Assembly (NCBI GenBank): GCA_030617085.1
Contig: JAUWWB010000010.1
Coordinates: forward strand, 1-12,913
DNA from: Candidatus Omnitrophota bacterium
Lineage (GTDB): Bacteria > Omnitrophota > Gorgyraeia > Tantalellales > Tantalellaceae
Direction of reading: 5' to 3'
Length of the DNA: 12,913 nucleotides
Shown here: positions 6,355 through 12,525 of the stretch, one piece after another
How the letters are laid out: every line of letters begins with the position of its first letter
Numbering within the stretch: position 1 is the first letter of the stretch
Notes under the pieces: generated by a model
What the model saw: only the letters and a program-made list of their open reading frames with translations
Databases searched by the model: none
What the model was told of the DNA's origin: nothing
Made by a program: the position numbers and the translations under genes

Positions 6355-7311
6355 AGTGTTTCCAGGGCTAAAAAGGTGCTGCTCAACGAGAGCAAGGCGA
6401 TAGCGAAGCTCGCGGACAGGATCGACGGGGATTTCGCGGCGATAATCGATCTTCTGGCGAAAAGCAACGGGCGCGTTATAGTCACCGGCATGGGGAAGCC
6501 CGGCTTCATCGCGCAGAAGGTCTCCGCGACCATGTCTTCAACGGGCACGCCGTCGCTTTACCTTCATCCGGCGGAAGCCCTTCACGGCGACCTCGGACGC
6601 GTTGTCCGCGACGACATCATCATAGCGTTCTCCAACAGCGGCGAAACGGAAGAAGTGGTCAAGATGATCCCGATCATAAAAAAGATCGGGGCGAAGCTCG
6701 TCGCCGTGACGGGGAACAAAGGATCGACACTGGCGGCGAACAGCGATTTTGTTATCGACAGTTTCGTGGAAAAAGAAGCCTGCCCGATGGGGTTGGCCCC
6801 GACGACATCGACGACCGCCATGCTTGCCATCGGTGACGCCCTTGCGGTCGCCCTTCTCGAGAAAAAGGACTTCAAACCAAAAGATTTCGCCCTGTACCAC
6901 CCCGGCGGGGCGCTCGGCAAGCGGCTGCTTCTGAAGGTCCGGGACATCATGAGGCCCGGATCCGAGACCCCGATCGTGAAAGGGAGCGTTAGGATAAAAG
7001 AGGTGCTTCTCAAAGTCACTAAGATGCGCGCGGGAAGCGCGAGCGTCATCGACGGCAAGGGGAAGCTGGTCGGGATCTTTACCGACGGCGACCTGAGGAG
7101 GCATTTCGAGGGAGGGAAGGACCTCCTGAACCGGAAAGTAAGCGATGTAATGACAAAGTCCCCGGTGACGATCACCCCGGACCGCCTTGCCGCGGAAGCA
7201 TTCAAGATCCTGACCGCCCGCCGGATAGACGAGATCCCGGTCGTCGACGACCGCGGCCGCCCGGTGGGCGTGCTGGACGTCCAGGACATACTCAAGGCGG
7301 GACTTGTGTGA
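6352..7311 (+). CDS. kdsD: Arabinose-5-phosphate isomerase (KdsD/KpsF/GutQ family)
   Basis: 319 residues (E. coli KdsD is 328). It interconverts ribulose-5-P and arabinose-5-P, the KdsA substrate. An N-terminal SIS domain (about 30-180) carries RVIVTGMGKPGFIAQK, the active-site LHPAEALHGDLG (His78), FSNSGETEE (94-101) and APTTSTTAMLAIGDALA. Two CBS domains follow: VRDIMRPG to IFTDGDLRRHF, and VSDVMTKSP to GVLDVQDILKA. These typically bind nucleotides and tune activity. The ATG lies inside the second copy of the duplicated kdsA tail and would have overlapped the old kdsA stop as ATGA. No proper ribosome site precedes it apart from the purine run GTGAAAAAG. Confidence 0.97.
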   Translation: MSVSRAKKVLLNESKAIAKLADRIDGDFAAIIDLLAKSNGRVIVTGMGKPGFIAQKVSATMSSTGTPSLYLHPAEALHGDLGRVVRDDIIIAFSNSGETEEVVKMIPIIKKIGAKLVAVTGNKGSTLAANSDFVIDSFVEKEACPMGLAPTTSTTAMLAIGDALAVALLEKKDFKPKDFALYHPGGALGKRLLLKVRDIMRPGSETPIVKGSVRIKEVLLKVTKMRAGSASVIDGKGKLVGIFTDGDLRRHFEGGKDLLNRKVSDVMTKSPVTITPDRLAAEAFKILTARRIDEIPVVDDRGRPVGVLDVQDILKAGLV

Positions 7312-7324
7312 AGAGCGTGGCCCG

Positions 7325-7352
7325 CCTGCCCCGAGCGAAGTCGAGGGGTGAC
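7325..7352. repeat. Degenerate GAGCGAAGTCGAGGGG-type palindromic repeat
   Basis: The 60-bp kdsD-kdsC gap contains CCCCGAGCGAAGTCGAGGGG next to GTGAC. This resembles the TGTCATCCTGAGCGAAG family seen at 10424-10569, in a shortened form. The copy is degenerate and alone, so the assignment is tentative. Confidence 0.5.
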
Positions 7353-7371
7353 CCGAAAGAAAGGTGACAAA

Positions 7372-7911
7372 ATGTCTGACGGATATTCCCCCGATCTTAT
7401 CGAAAAAGCTAAAAGGATAAAGCTTCTCGTGCTGGATGTGGACGGCGTCCTTACCGACGGCAGGATCATTTACGGCAATTACGGGGATGAGCTGAAGAAT
7501 TTCGACGTCAACGACGGCCTCGGGATAACCCTGGTGAAACGTTCGGGGATCAAGTGCGTGATCCTGACGGCAAAGAAGTCGCGCGTGGTGACAAAGCGGG
7601 CGAAAGAGCTCCGGATAGACAGGGTTTATCAGGGTTTTCATTATAAGATCGAAGCCTTTCGGAAGATACGGAAAAGGTTCAGGGTGAAAGACGAAGAGAT
7701 CTGCTTTGTGGGGGACGATGTCATCGACATACCGCCACTCAAAAGGGTGGGCCTGGCCGTTTGCCCCCCGAACGCCATGGAAGAGGTCAAGCCCTTCGCC
7801 CACCTCATGACGAAAAAGAACGGCGGACACGGAGCGGTAAGGGAAGTCTGCGATTTCATACTGAAGGCGCAGGGAAAATGGGGCGAGGTGACGGCGAGGT
7901 ATTTTGAGTAA
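7372..7911 (+). CDS. kdsC: 3-deoxy-D-manno-octulosonate 8-phosphate phosphatase (KdsC, HAD superfamily)
   Basis: 179 residues from ATG 7372 (ribosome site AAAGGTGA); the GTG at 7348 lies in a repeat-derived leader and is rejected. It hydrolyses Kdo-8-P to Kdo. The HAD motif I is LVLDVDGVLTDGR with nucleophile Asp22 and acid/base Asp24. Motif II is ILTAKKS, where most KdsC proteins read TGR, a small departure. The C-terminal part has CFVGDDVIDIPPLKRVGLAV and KKNGGHGAVREVCDFIL, the KdsC-specific GG-GAVRE tail. It is capless and presumably tetrameric, as in the family. The stop is 2 nt before queD, so LPS and queuosine genes are transcriptionally linked here. Confidence 0.96.
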   Translation: MSDGYSPDLIEKAKRIKLLVLDVDGVLTDGRIIYGNYGDELKNFDVNDGLGITLVKRSGIKCVILTAKKSRVVTKRAKELRIDRVYQGFHYKIEAFRKIRKRFRVKDEEICFVGDDVIDIPPLKRVGLAVCPPNAMEEVKPFAHLMTKKNGGHGAVREVCDFILKAQGKWGEVTARYFE

Positions 7912-7913
7912 TT

Positions 7914-8279
7914 ATGTACACAGTAAAAGTCATATCACAATTCAGCGGCGCTCACAGTTTAAGGGGGTACAGGGGCAAATGCGAGGAACTGCACGGCCAC
8001 AACTGGCGCGTTGAGGTCGCCTCTTGCGCGGAAGAGCTCGACGGGATGGGTATGGTCGTGGATTTCAAGGAGCTTAAAGGCGCCCTGAACGGCATCCTGG
8101 CAGATCTGGATCACAAGCATCTGAACGAGATCGAATATTTTACAAAAGTCAACCCGACCTCCGAGAACATCGCCCGGTATATCCACGAAAGGATATCCGC
8201 CGGCCGGCCTGAGCTGAATGTCAAGGAAGTGACTGTCTGGGAAACGGATTCGGCCTTGGCGACATATTTTGAGCAGTAA
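7914..8279 (+). CDS. queD: 6-carboxy-5,6,7,8-tetrahydropterin synthase
   Basis: 121 residues, family length. It converts dihydroneopterin triphosphate to 6-carboxytetrahydropterin, the second step to preQ0. Zinc ligands are His14 (FSGAHSL), His27 and His29 (ELHGHNW); catalytic Cys23 is in RGKCEELHGHN. The middle LADLDHKHLNE and PTSENIARYIHERI and the end KEVTVWETDSALATY are all typical. The start is 2 nt after kdsC and the end is 1 nt before the queC ATG, so translation is coupled. It is the first gene of a queD-queC-queE-queF set. GTP cyclohydrolase I, which makes its substrate, is not in the window. Confidence 0.96.
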   Translation: MYTVKVISQFSGAHSLRGYRGKCEELHGHNWRVEVASCAEELDGMGMVVDFKELKGALNGILADLDHKHLNEIEYFTKVNPTSENIARYIHERISAGRPELNVKEVTVWETDSALATYFEQ

Positions 8280-8280
8280 A

Positions 8281-8985
8281 ATGGAAAAAGCAGTTGTACT
8301 ATTATCCGGCGGGGTGGATTCGGCGGTTACGCTGTACATGGCGAAGGAAGAATATGAGTGCCATGCGCTTATTTTTGACTACGGGCAGAAGGCGGCGAAG
8401 GAGCTCGAGTTCGCGAAGAAGATCGCCGAAGCGGCCGGAGCGGAGTATCGGATATTGAAGATATCTCTGCCATGGAAGGGAAGCGCTCTTCTTGATGAGG
8501 CAAGAGCCATCCCCACTGTTTCACTTTGTGAAACAAAACGCGGGGGCTTCGCCGTCCCCGCTGGTTCCGTAAGCGGCGGCGGCGAGATCCCTGCTACTTA
8601 CGTTCCGGCGAGGAACATCATCTTTTTAAGTTTTGCCGTCTCATACGCCGAGGCCATCGGCGCCGAAGCGGTGTTCATAGGCGCGCACCAGCTGGATTTC
8701 TCAAATTATCCGGATTGCCGGAGCGAGTTTTTCGAAAGCTTCCGGGAGACGGTCCGGCGCGGCACCAAACGGGGAAGCGAGGGGCGCGAGGTCAGGATCG
8801 TCACCCCGATCATCGACAGGACCAAAAAGGAGATAGTCGAGACCGGCAGCCGCCTCGGCGTCCCCTTTGAATACACCTGGAGCTGTTACCGCGGCGGCGA
8901 AAAGCCCTGCGGAACATGCGAGTCGTGCCTCTTCCGCAGGCGGGCGTTTGAAGAAGCGGGGGTTCGGGATCCGATGGGCAGTTAG
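8281..8985 (+). CDS. queC: 7-cyano-7-deazaguanine (preQ0) synthase QueC, with in-frame palindromic insertion
   Basis: 234 residues from ATG 8281 (a TTG at 8269 would overlap queD). It converts 7-carboxy-7-deazaguanine to preQ0 using ATP and ammonia. The PP-loop SGGVDS is at 9-14, followed by FDYGQKAAKELEFAK, IPATYVPARNIIFLSFA, GAHQLDFSNYPDCR and a zinc site Cys202, Cys210, Cys213, Cys216. Residues 78-91 (PTVSLCETKRGGFA) are encoded by a 43-bp palindrome also found in lptC. It sits in the loop between SALLDEARAI and IPATYVPARN, where QueC proteins vary in length. All core motifs are intact, so the enzyme is probably active. The stop TAG belongs to the TTCGTAG/TTCGGAG array that follows. Confidence 0.95.
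   Translation: MEKAVVLLSGGVDSAVTLYMAKEEYECHALIFDYGQKAAKELEFAKKIAEAAGAEYRILKISLPWKGSALLDEARAIPTVSLCETKRGGFAVPAGSVSGGGEIPATYVPARNIIFLSFAVSYAEAIGAEAVFIGAHQLDFSNYPDCRSEFFESFRETVRRGTKRGSEGREVRIVTPIIDRTKKEIVETGSRLGVPFEYTWSCYRGGEKPCGTCESCLFRRRAFEEAGVRDPMGS
8511..8553 (+). mobile_element. 43-bp in-frame palindromic element, copy 1 (inside queC)
   Basis: The centre is the perfect dyad TGTTTCAC-TTT-GTGAAACA, extended by a C-run on the left and a G-run on the right, then GCTTCGCC. It matches 11748-11790 at 42 of 43 bases and is read in the same frame, encoding PTVSLCETKRGGFA. It resembles Rickettsia palindromic elements in principle (palindromic, coding, in a loop), with no sequence kinship claimed. 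Confidence 0.9.
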
Positions 8986-9115
8986 TTCGTAGTTCGGAGT
9001 TCGGAGTGAGTGGCGGACGAACAGACGTTTTGCGGGACAAGAATGTCCCGCCTATTCGTGTGTGTGGCTGTTGGCGACGCCCTCCCTCCGAATAGGCGGG
9101 GCTTTCCAGCCCCGC
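8983..9115. repeat. Composite element: TTCGGAG array plus two inverted 27-bp hairpins
   Basis: The array at 8983-9007 supplies the queC stop. A 27-bp hairpin in reverse orientation is at 9032-9058 and a forward one at 9089-9115, so the two can also pair with each other. The forward copy is identical to that at 6258-6284. The remainder to 9178 holds a CTCCATG-rich stretch (about 9134-9156, TCCATGCTCGATGCTCCATG) and no recognisable ribosome site for queE. Confidence 0.9.
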
Positions 9116-9178
9116 ATCGTTGGGGATTTCGTTTCTCCATGCTCGATGCTCCATGCATTTAACCGGTGACTTGACGTT

Positions 9179-9871
9179 ATGGAACAAGCAAAGATCTCGG
9201 AAATATTTTTGTCTTATCAGGGTGAAGGGCCGTTCGCCGGGAGCAGGCAGCTCTTCGTGCGTTTTTACGGGTGCAACCTTGACTGCGGCTACTGCGATAC
9301 CTTTCTGGAAAGCTACAAGTCTTTTTCAAAAGAGGCCCTTCTGGGGAAGATCCTTGATTTTGAGGAGGGCTACAACGAGCTTACCCTTACGGGCGGGGAG
9401 CCGCTCCTGTACGCGCCTTTTCTGAAAGAGTTTCTGCCGCTTTTCAGAAAGCACAGAAGAAACGGGGTATACCTGGAGACGAACGGTACGCTGCCGGATG
9501 AGCTTGATGACGTGATCGACCATGTGGATATCATAGCCATGGACCTCAAGCTTCCGTCTTCGACGGGAGATCAGGGTGATCTCTGGGGGGCGCATGAGGA
9601 GTTCATAAAAACAGCTTCCCGTAAAGAGCTGATAGTAAAAGCCGTTATCACCGATTCCACTTCTATCGATGACATAAAGGAGATGAGCCGGATAATAGCG
9701 GGTGTAAAGGCAAAATTCGCAGTCGTGCTGCAGCCGGTAACCCCCGTCAACAGTTCAATGGAAGCGCCGGACGAGGAGATGCTCACTTACTTCAAGGAGT
9801 ACCTCAAGAAAGAGACCGGGCAGGAAGTGATGATATTGGGGCAGGTGCATAAGTGTTTGGGAATAAAGTGA
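9179..9871 (+). CDS. queE: 7-carboxy-7-deazaguanine synthase (radical SAM)
   Basis: 230 residues. It rearranges 6-carboxytetrahydropterin to 7-carboxy-7-deazaguanine using S-adenosylmethionine and a [4Fe-4S] cluster. The N-terminus ISEIFLSYQGEGPFAGSRQ is the QueE signature. The cluster ligands are Cys32, Cys36 and Cys39 (CX3CX2C, in FYGCNLDCGYCDT). TLTGGEPLLY is the SAM-contact GGEP motif; YLETNGT and DIIAMDLKLPSS follow, and the end LQPVTPVN and MILGQVHKCLGIK is typical. Upstream lies a 193-bp repeat-filled gap without a clear Shine-Dalgarno. The stop is followed by two adjoining hairpins. Confidence 0.96.
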   Translation: MEQAKISEIFLSYQGEGPFAGSRQLFVRFYGCNLDCGYCDTFLESYKSFSKEALLGKILDFEEGYNELTLTGGEPLLYAPFLKEFLPLFRKHRRNGVYLETNGTLPDELDDVIDHVDIIAMDLKLPSSTGDQGDLWGAHEEFIKTASRKELIVKAVITDSTSIDDIKEMSRIIAGVKAKFAVVLQPVTPVNSSMEAPDEEMLTYFKEYLKKETGQEVMILGQVHKCLGIK

Positions 9872-9884
9872 TGACTTCAGGTTT

Positions 9885-9940
9885 TAGCCCTAAACCACAT
9901 AGGGTTTAGGGCTACCCCGAACCCAACGTGGTTCGGGGTA
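9885..9940. repeat. Two adjoining hairpins with related six-base loops
   Basis: Hairpin one: TAGCCCTAAACC (9885-9896), loop ACATAG, GGTTTAGGGCTA (9903-9914), a perfect 12-bp stem. Hairpin two: TACCCCGAACC (9913-9923), loop CAACGT, GGTTCGGGGTA (9930-9940), a perfect 11-bp stem. Read on the other strand, hairpin one has loop CTATGT, so both match the hairpin at 4411-4434 (loop CAATGT). A TTAGGGTTTAGGG tail follows. No U-tract. Confidence 0.9.
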
Positions 9941-9966
9941 GGTGTTAGGGTTTAGGGTGAGGAAGA

Positions 9967-10365
9967 ATGAACGAGAAGATCGATTACGAAGGGTTGCAGG
10001 AGAAAATACGGGAATTGGAACTTCCGAAAATAGACGTTTGGGAGAACAAGTATCCGGATAAGGAGTATGTGGTGCGATTTGATACTCCCGAATTCACCTG
10101 CATATGCCCCAGGACGGGGCTTCCGGATTTCGCGCATCTTTTCGTGGAGTATTCGCCCGGCAAGTGGTGTATCGAGCTGAAGTCGTTCAAGGAATACATG
10201 ACGGCCTACAGGGACATCGGCGTTTTCCACGAGCATGCCGTTAACCGCATGCTCGACGACCTGGCAAAAAGTTGTAAACCCCGGTGGATGAAGTTGAAAG
10301 GTGTCTTCAACACCCGCGGAGGGATCACTACTACCGTTGAGGCGGAGATTAAGAGCAGGGGTTAG
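9967..10365 (+). CDS. queF: NADPH-dependent 7-cyano-7-deazaguanine reductase (preQ0 reductase)
   Basis: 132 residues, the short unimodular (YkvM-type) class. It reduces the nitrile of preQ0 to the amine preQ1, the base that TGT inserts into tRNA. FTCICPRTGLPDFA holds the catalytic Cys (Cys47 by alignment; Cys45 is next to it) and Asp54. The NADPH-binding QueF motif is in CIELKSFKEYMTAYRDIGVF followed by HEHAVNRMLDDL. The C-terminal FNTRGGITTTVEAE is typical. The ATG has a good ribosome site (GAGGAAG, 9959-9965). Its presence means the que genes serve queuosine in tRNA rather than only a preQ0-derived product. Confidence 0.96.
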   Translation: MNEKIDYEGLQEKIRELELPKIDVWENKYPDKEYVVRFDTPEFTCICPRTGLPDFAHLFVEYSPGKWCIELKSFKEYMTAYRDIGVFHEHAVNRMLDDLAKSCKPRWMKLKGVFNTRGGITTTVEAEIKSRG

Positions 10366-10423
10366 GGGTCTTGTCCTGAACGAGGGAGCGAATTCTTGGG
10401 GCAGGTTGTGGGTTGTCGCGGTT

Positions 10424-10569
10424 TGTCATCCTGAGCGACCCCCTGTCATTCTGAGCGAAGCCGAAGGCGAAGCGAAGAATCTCTGCCTCGAGTACAGTGC
10501 TTGTCTCAAGGTGATACGTATTAGATCCTTCGCTTCGCTCAGGATGACAGAGGGAGGCTCAGGATGACA
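10424..10569. repeat. Inverted TGTCATCCTGAGCGAAG-type repeat, two units per arm
   Basis: Left arm: TGTCATCCTGAGCG (10424-10437) and TGTCATTCTGAGCGAAG (10444-10460), then GAAGCGAAGAATCT (10469-10482). Right arm: AGATCCTTCGCTTC (10523-10536), CTTCGCTCAGGATGACA (10533-10549) and GCTCAGGATGACA (10557-10569). It occupies most of the 217-bp queF-lpxL gap. This repeat type is widespread in bacterial genomes (from memory). The rest of the gap (10366-10423) shows nothing recognisable. Confidence 0.9.
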
Positions 10570-10582
10570 ATGGTGGCGGTTA

Positions 10583-11473
10583 ATGAAGATCAAAACCCGA
10601 AGATACTACATCTACTGTTTAGTAAGAATTGCGTTTTTTCTTCTGAACCTGATCCCGTTAAAGATAAGTCTGGCGGCGGCCGGTTTTTTGGGGAAAAGGG
10701 CTTTCCGGCTGCTTCGGAAGTACCGTGAGATAGCCGTAGCGAATTTAGATGCCGTTTTCAGCAGTGACCACGATTCCAATGTCCGGATCGCCGAATGCGT
10801 CTTTGAGAACCTGGCAAAGAACGGGGCTGAATGGATAAAGCTTGCCTCGCTCGATCCGGAGAGGCTGGGCGAAGTCGTGACGGAGTTTGAGGGCGGTCAG
10901 CACCTGGACGAGGCCCTTTCCGGGGGAAAAGGCGCTATTGTCCTTGGATTTCATTTTGGTAACTGGGAACTGCTGGGGATGTATCTCAGGCACAGGGGTT
11001 ATGAAGGGGACGCGATCGTCCGGAGGATATATTTCCACAAGTACGACAAGTTTGTCGCGGACATGCGGCACCGGTTCGGGGTTAACGGGATATACCGCGA
11101 CGATTCGCCGAAAAAGATGCTAAGGGTCCTGAGAAACGGTGAGGTCCTGGGTGTCCTGGCGGACCAGGATGTTGACAGCGTGGACGGGGTTTTCGTGGAC
11201 TTTTTCGGCAGGCCCGCATACACTCCGACGGCGCCGGTGAAACTGGCAATGGCCGCGAAGACGAAGATCGTCCCCGCCTTTGTCATCAGGAAGCCGGATA
11301 ACACGCACAAGATCATTCTTGAAAGACCGATAGATGTGTCCGCGGCGAAAAGCGGGGAGGAAGAGGTCAAACGCTACACCGGCGAGTGGACCGGGGTGCT
11401 TGAAAGATACGTCAGGGAATATCCCGAGCAGTGGGTCTGGTTGCACCGGAGGTGGAAGACCAGGAATCAGTGA
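10583..11473 (+). CDS. lpxL: Lipid A late acyltransferase (LpxL/HtrB family)
   Basis: 296 residues. The family adds a secondary acyl chain from acyl-ACP to Kdo-lipid A on the inner membrane. One N-terminal hydrophobic segment (about residues 8-36, LVRIAFFLLNLIPL onward) would anchor it, and REIAVANLDAVF is typical of the family's start. The HX4E catalytic site is His124 and Glu129 in GFHFGNWE. YRDDSPKKMLRVLRNGEVLGVLADQD and VDFFGRPAYTPTAPVKLA are the acyl-binding core, and PEQWVWLHRRWKTR the standard ending. Whether it is LpxL- or LpxM-like cannot be told. The start is 13 nt after a repeat and lacks a good Shine-Dalgarno. Acting after Kdo addition, it fits the kds neighbours. Confidence 0.94.
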   Translation: MKIKTRRYYIYCLVRIAFFLLNLIPLKISLAAAGFLGKRAFRLLRKYREIAVANLDAVFSSDHDSNVRIAECVFENLAKNGAEWIKLASLDPERLGEVVTEFEGGQHLDEALSGGKGAIVLGFHFGNWELLGMYLRHRGYEGDAIVRRIYFHKYDKFVADMRHRFGVNGIYRDDSPKKMLRVLRNGEVLGVLADQDVDSVDGVFVDFFGRPAYTPTAPVKLAMAAKTKIVPAFVIRKPDNTHKIILERPIDVSAAKSGEEEVKRYTGEWTGVLERYVREYPEQWVWLHRRWKTRNQ

Positions 11474-11489
11474 GGGGGCCGGAGGCGGT

Positions 11490-11622
11490 TGTAATTTATA
11501 GTAATTGATGGTAATTTGTTGTAATTAATGGTAATTGATTGTTTTCCAAATAATATCCGATTCAGCCACACCGAATTACTACAAATTATTATGAATTACA
11601 ACAAATTACTATAAATTACTAC
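11490..11622. repeat. AT-rich inverted array of GTAATT units
   Basis: Left arm 11490-11540: five GTAATT units at 10-bp spacing (TAGTAATTGATGGTAATT and so on). Right arm 11573-11622: complementary AATTAC units (AATTACTACAAATTATTATG and so on). A 32-nt spacer lies between them. The element is sharply AT-rich against GC-rich flanks. It is followed by the AGGAGG ribosome site of the next gene. Confidence 0.92.
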
Positions 11623-11655
11623 TGAATTAAAACTAAGCGATAACAGGAGGCAACC

Positions 11656-12525
11656 TTGCGAAGAAGTGTCATCTGGGTCGTCATAGTCCTTGCCCTGGCG
11701 GGCGCTTTGGTCGCCGCGCGGGGTGGTTGGAACGGGAGAGCCGGTTCCCCCACTGTTTCACTTTGTGAAACAAAACGTGGGGGCTTCGCCCGCGGCGTGG
11801 GGCAGAGGGTTTTGTCGTTCACCATAGACGGGAGCAGTTCGAAAGGCGTCAAGCGGTGGCGCCTTGCGGGCAGGTCAGCGGAGATGAAGGGGGGCGAGAT
11901 CCATCTAATCGACCTGGAGGCGGTGGCATACGGGGAGGACGCTGTCGTGAACCTCACATGCGACGCGGGGATCTACCGGAAAGACAAGGGGGAAGTCGAG
12001 CTTATCGGCAACGTGGAAGTCGTTTCCGATGACGGCTCCATCCTGAAAACGGACCGGGCCAGATGGTCGCAGGTGACCAAAGAGATCTCCACCGATGCCG
12101 TCGTGAGCATTACCCGTGAAGGGATGAGCGCCGTGGGAAAAGGCGGTATGGCCAATTCCGAGGCGAGAACGGCCATGTTGAAGGAAAATGTCATGGTCGT
12201 AATGGAGCCGCATACCAAAGTGAATTGCGATGGCCCGCTCGAAGTGGACTATAACGGCAATGTGGCGGTCTTTTACGGCAATGTCAGGGTGGTGGACTCA
12301 GGCGGCAGGCTGTTCGCGGATAAACTGACGGCAGAGTTTAACCCTGAAACCCGGAAGCTGGCGCAGGTCACCGCCGAAGGCAACGTAAGGATCAAACGGG
12401 ACAAGAGCTATACGATAAGCGACAAGGCGGTGTACACGGACACCACCAAAAGCGCCCGCCTTTCGGGCAACCCGAGGGTGGTCATCGACCCGGAGGAAGT
12501 GGAGGGGTTGAGTACTGGTTCGTAG
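11656..12525 (+). CDS. lptC: LptC-LptA-like fusion (LPS export periplasmic bridge), with in-frame palindromic insertion
   Basis: 289 residues from TTG 11656, fixed by a perfect AGGAGG (11645-11650) five bases upstream; no ATG or GTG competes. Residues 4-21 (SVIWVVIVLALAGALVAA) form an uncleaved inner-membrane anchor. An LptC-like domain follows (about 50-185: WRLAGRSAEMKGGEIHLID, CDAGIYRKDKGEVELIGNVEV, DGSILKTDRARWS). A second OstA/LptA-type stretch follows (about 192-285: CDGPLEVDYNGNVAVFYGNV, LFADKLTAEF, AEGNVRI, DKAVYTDTTKSARLSGNP). Family role: pass LPS from LptBFG across the periplasm. Residues 32-45 (PTVSLCETKRGGFA) come from the mobile palindrome and fall between anchor and domain. The C-terminus ends early, at a TAG in a TTCGGAG array, so the LptA part is probably clipped. 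lptB comes next. Confidence 0.85.
   Translation: MRRSVIWVVIVLALAGALVAARGGWNGRAGSPTVSLCETKRGGFARGVGQRVLSFTIDGSSSKGVKRWRLAGRSAEMKGGEIHLIDLEAVAYGEDAVVNLTCDAGIYRKDKGEVELIGNVEVVSDDGSILKTDRARWSQVTKEISTDAVVSITREGMSAVGKGGMANSEARTAMLKENVMVVMEPHTKVNCDGPLEVDYNGNVAVFYGNVRVVDSGGRLFADKLTAEFNPETRKLAQVTAEGNVRIKRDKSYTISDKAVYTDTTKSARLSGNPRVVIDPEEVEGLSTGS
11748..11790 (+). mobile_element. 43-bp in-frame palindromic element, copy 2 (inside lptC)
   Basis: It matches 8511-8553 except T11778 for C8541, a synonymous Arg codon change. Here the outer stem is complete: CCCCCAC at 11747-11753 pairs with GTGGGGG at 11777-11783 around the inner TGTTTCAC-TTT-GTGAAACA, with an AAAC bulge. Read as PTVSLCETKRGGFA in the linker between membrane anchor and LptC domain. 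Confidence 0.9.

Noticed and set aside
6538..7830. Long open frame on the minus strand (about 430 codons), and others at 878-2008, 4696-5550 and 5264-5986
   Set aside because: They lie antisense to well-recognised genes (kdsD/kdsC, glycosyltransferases, kdsB, kdsA), match no family, and are expected from GC-rich codon use.
8511..8553. Frameshift or assembly error in queC
   Set aside because: The frame is intact through the segment, all QueC motifs before and after are present, and the same segment recurs in frame in lptC.
9885..9940. Paired hairpins after queE as an intrinsic terminator
   Set aside because: The stems are strong, but no U-tract follows either one and queF starts at once after. 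The hairpins belong to a repeat family.
11490..11640. Promoter in the AT-rich gap before lptC
   Set aside because: TTGATT and TAATAT words occur but at wrong spacing. They are parts of the GTAATT array or its spacer, so no box pair can be supported.
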